Assembly (NCBI GenBank): GCA_023078555.1
Contig: CM041196.1
Span: 3,720,001 to 3,784,000 of the forward strand
Length of the DNA: 64,000 nt
Direction of reading: 5' to 3'
Source: Ulva prolifera
Taxonomy: Eukaryota > Chlorophyta > Ulvophyceae > Ulvales > Ulvaceae
Below the pieces are notes generated by a model, which was not told the origin of the DNA, ran no database searches, and was given only the letters and a program-made list of their open reading frames with translations. Position 1 is the stretch's first letter; each line of letters begins with the position of its first letter. Of this stretch, positions 62,014 through 64,000 are shown piece by piece. Position numbers and translations under genes: made by a program.

Positions 62014-64000
62014 CATCGCGGAAGGCTTCGCGGCCGGCTAGGCTGCGGATGCAGAGGAGCTGGCCGCCCGAGGAGGGAACCACCTTACTCACGCGTTCAG
62101 GCAGCCAACAGTCGCGTGGATCGACGAGAATGCGCGGTGGTGGAAGGGGGTCGGTCAGGCTTCGAACGCGTCCGTGCACCGCACCTGCGCCAAGGCTTTT
62201 GTACTATTTGTCCGTGCTTTTGTCGCAGTCGTCATCTCGCAGCAGCGAGGGCAGGGTGACCAGAGTTTCAACAACCTGATGATATGCGAGTGGCAGGCTG
62301 CGCGTGCAGCCGCCGATGGAAGCCCCGTGGACGGGGTGCAACGTGTCCCGATGAGCGCGATCATATACAGCTTCCGCCACGCTAACTCCGTCTTCCTGAT
62401 GACGCTGCAAACCCTGGCCTGGGCTGGCCACATCGGCTGCTTCGGTACGCCGAATGCGTACCGCCTCTCACTGGAGTGCGCTGTGGACTCGTACTTCATG
62501 GCCCGTTCGTCCGCAGGGCAGTCGGCCGAGATTCAGGTGCGACCCGGTGGCCTAGCAGCAGCCCCCCACCTTATGCATGCATACGCCTGAAGGGTGCCTA
62601 TGGTGTTGGCGAAGGTTTGACGTTGTGGCTTCGCTTGTACGAGGAGCGCCGCCGGTTCCACCTTTTCAGGCAGATCCACCCCGCCCTGTACGAATTTGTC
62701 ACCCACCTCAAGGCCGATGCGGCATTCGTTAACATCAAGCCCCCACCTTTGAAGAGAGGGGAAATGACTGCCATCGCGGAGGAGGCGATGTCCGGTGCTA
62801 CGACGCCACTGTACGGCCGGGTGGCGGCCTTCCTGCGCAACATCAGCGGCGTGCGGAACCCGTCCGTGACAGCGTGGCAGTGGCGACATGTCACGTTTGT
62901 CGTCGTCATCGTCGCGCGTGAAGGCGCAGACGGGGAGTTGGTGGAAGAGGTGCGCCGCTGATCGGCCACAGGTGTTGGGCACGCCTAACCAGGTTGTTGT
63001 TACAGGTGGGTTTCGGGATTGTGGTGCATCTGACACACGACAAGGCACCGAACAAGTTCGGGGCCAAGGTCATCGCGATGAACCCGACGGGTCACCTCAC
63101 GACTCACAGCGAAGACAGCACCACCCTCAACGTTGATGACGCTGATCACCGCCACGATGCCGACATAGCCAGCGTCGGGTGTCAGGTGCTCAGCATGGCG
63201 ATGCACCAAGGCCTGATGCGGGCAGAGGACCTGCAGCACCTCCCCGTGGGCACCGCCTTCACCGTGCCGGCACTCATCGCACGGCGACAAAGGGCCGCAG
63301 CTGCTAAGCTGGCCGAACGCGCACGCGACATGTGTGTCTCAATCCCCTCAATGCACAGCGGCATCAGCGATGGCAAGTTGGTCCTTGAACGGCTGATTTG
63401 CATGAGTACGCGTATTTCTTGATTTCGGAACGTTTCACATGCGGTCCTTACGTGATTTATCAATGTATAGAACGCACGTACGTTTCACACTGCAGCGTTT
63501 TTGGAGACCCTGGGCCTAGAGCTCTGCACTGTGGTACACCCCTACCTGCCATAGCACGATGAACCTGAGCTGCCTATGATGATCTGATTCCCTGCTTCTT
63601 CATTGTACTGTTCCCTGTAACAGTGTGATGTAGCATAGATGACATCGACCGTTGCCTACCAAGCCTGGCCATGTTGCCTACACAACGTACTTTGAACCCA
63701 CCAACGTGCCGTGCGTGTATTCCAGATGTAACGGCATCGAGCATGCATGTACAGGTTTGTGTTCTCTCGCTGGCATGGGATGCTCCCCCTACGACTCGTG
63801 CCGTCATCCAATTGGGCCATCAGCATGTTGATCGCGATATACTGCACGTGACCTGCGATCCGGATTTGCCTTCACCTTCATCCTCAAGAGCAACCTCGCG
63901 GGACGATTGCACAACCGGATCGAGCTCGCACTCAGGGGACAGTGGAGCGCGTCTGCGAAAACTGCCGAGACGGTGTATCTGCACCAAGGCCACTTCAACG
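62014..64000 (+). pseudogene. Copy E: partial family copy, exons 2-5, continuing past the window
   Basis: Closest to copy B. Exons: 2 62014-62536, 3 62641-62949 (309 nt), 4 63006-63331 (326 nt), 5 from 63755. Lesions: TAG at 62039-62041 in exon 2 (CAG in B); the acceptor before exon 3 reads TTGTAC instead of TTGCAG; a 26-bp deletion in exon 5 at about 63846 removes the stretch before the box-II Arg and shifts the frame. Box I (ISGVRNPSVTAWQWRHVTF) and the Lys hairpin (HDKAPNKFGAKV) are intact. No exon 1 is seen upstream; exon 2 follows the broken end of copy D within 50 bases. Confidence 0.7.
63396..63715. repeat. Intronic repeat, second copy (intron 4 of copy E)
   Basis: Related to 17505-17845: shares GCATGA.TACGCGT, GATTTCGG.ACGTTT, CCTAGAGCTCTGCACTGTGG and TGTA.TGTTC.CTG.AACAGTGTG. 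No coding capacity. Confidence 0.5.

Overview
This 64 kb window is nuclear DNA of a eukaryote and is GC-rich. The coding segments are split by spliceosomal introns with recurrent GTGCG/GTGTG-type donors and (T)GCAG acceptors. It also carries a Ty1/copia retrotransposon, a CACTA-type DNA transposon with the plant-style terminus CACTACAAGAAA, and zinc modules resembling the SBP box known from green plants and green algae. I infer a chlorophyte alga. No rRNA, tRNA or CRISPR was recognised.

The main content is several copies of one very large, multi-exon gene family that I do not recognise as a named family. Read by shared splice sites, the reference layout has 13 exons. Copy A (650-19609), with its lesions removed and its last exon taken from the inverted duplicate at 21556-22230, gives an uninterrupted frame of 8586 nt (2861 aa). 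The layout is a low-complexity Gly/Ala/Pro-rich N-terminus (exon 1), a tyrosine-recombinase-like core (exons 2-5), a helical middle (exons 6-8), an array of five or six Cys/His zinc modules resembling SBP boxes (exons 9-10), and a C-terminal part (exons 11-13). The recombinase assignment rests on a box-I Arg (GVR..W.W..V), a Lys hairpin (HDKAPNK), a box-II Arg (RDMRAG) and GQW followed 11 residues later by the candidate nucleophile Tyr (ETQYLHQG).

Layout: (1) 650-19609, copy A, plus strand, with a 6.6 kb copia element (9555-16149, TSD TCGAA) inside exon 10. (2) 19610-31457, a repeat-rich block with an 864 bp inverted duplicate of the end of copy A, G-rich and TGTCAC-type satellites, and a broken PIF1-like helicase gene on the minus strand. 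(3) 31458-49150, copy B, plus strand, split in exon 8 by a 5.83 kb CACTA element (38514-44344, TSD GAC). (4) 49125-50530, a 166 bp satellite. (5) 50763-57186, a divergent minus-strand copy F that keeps the same intron positions. (6) 57187-57647, a truncated copia gag fragment abutting copy D (57648-61917, exons 5-10). (7) 62014-64000, copy E (exons 2-5, running off the window).

Every copy carries at least one disabling lesion, so the window looks like a graveyard of the family cross-hit by other transposons. The conserved intron positions and exon lengths (289, 431, 214 and 518 nt in divergent copies) show the family was selected as a spliced protein-coding gene. Whether it is a Crypton-like mobile element with captured zinc modules or a host gene family cannot be decided from this window alone.
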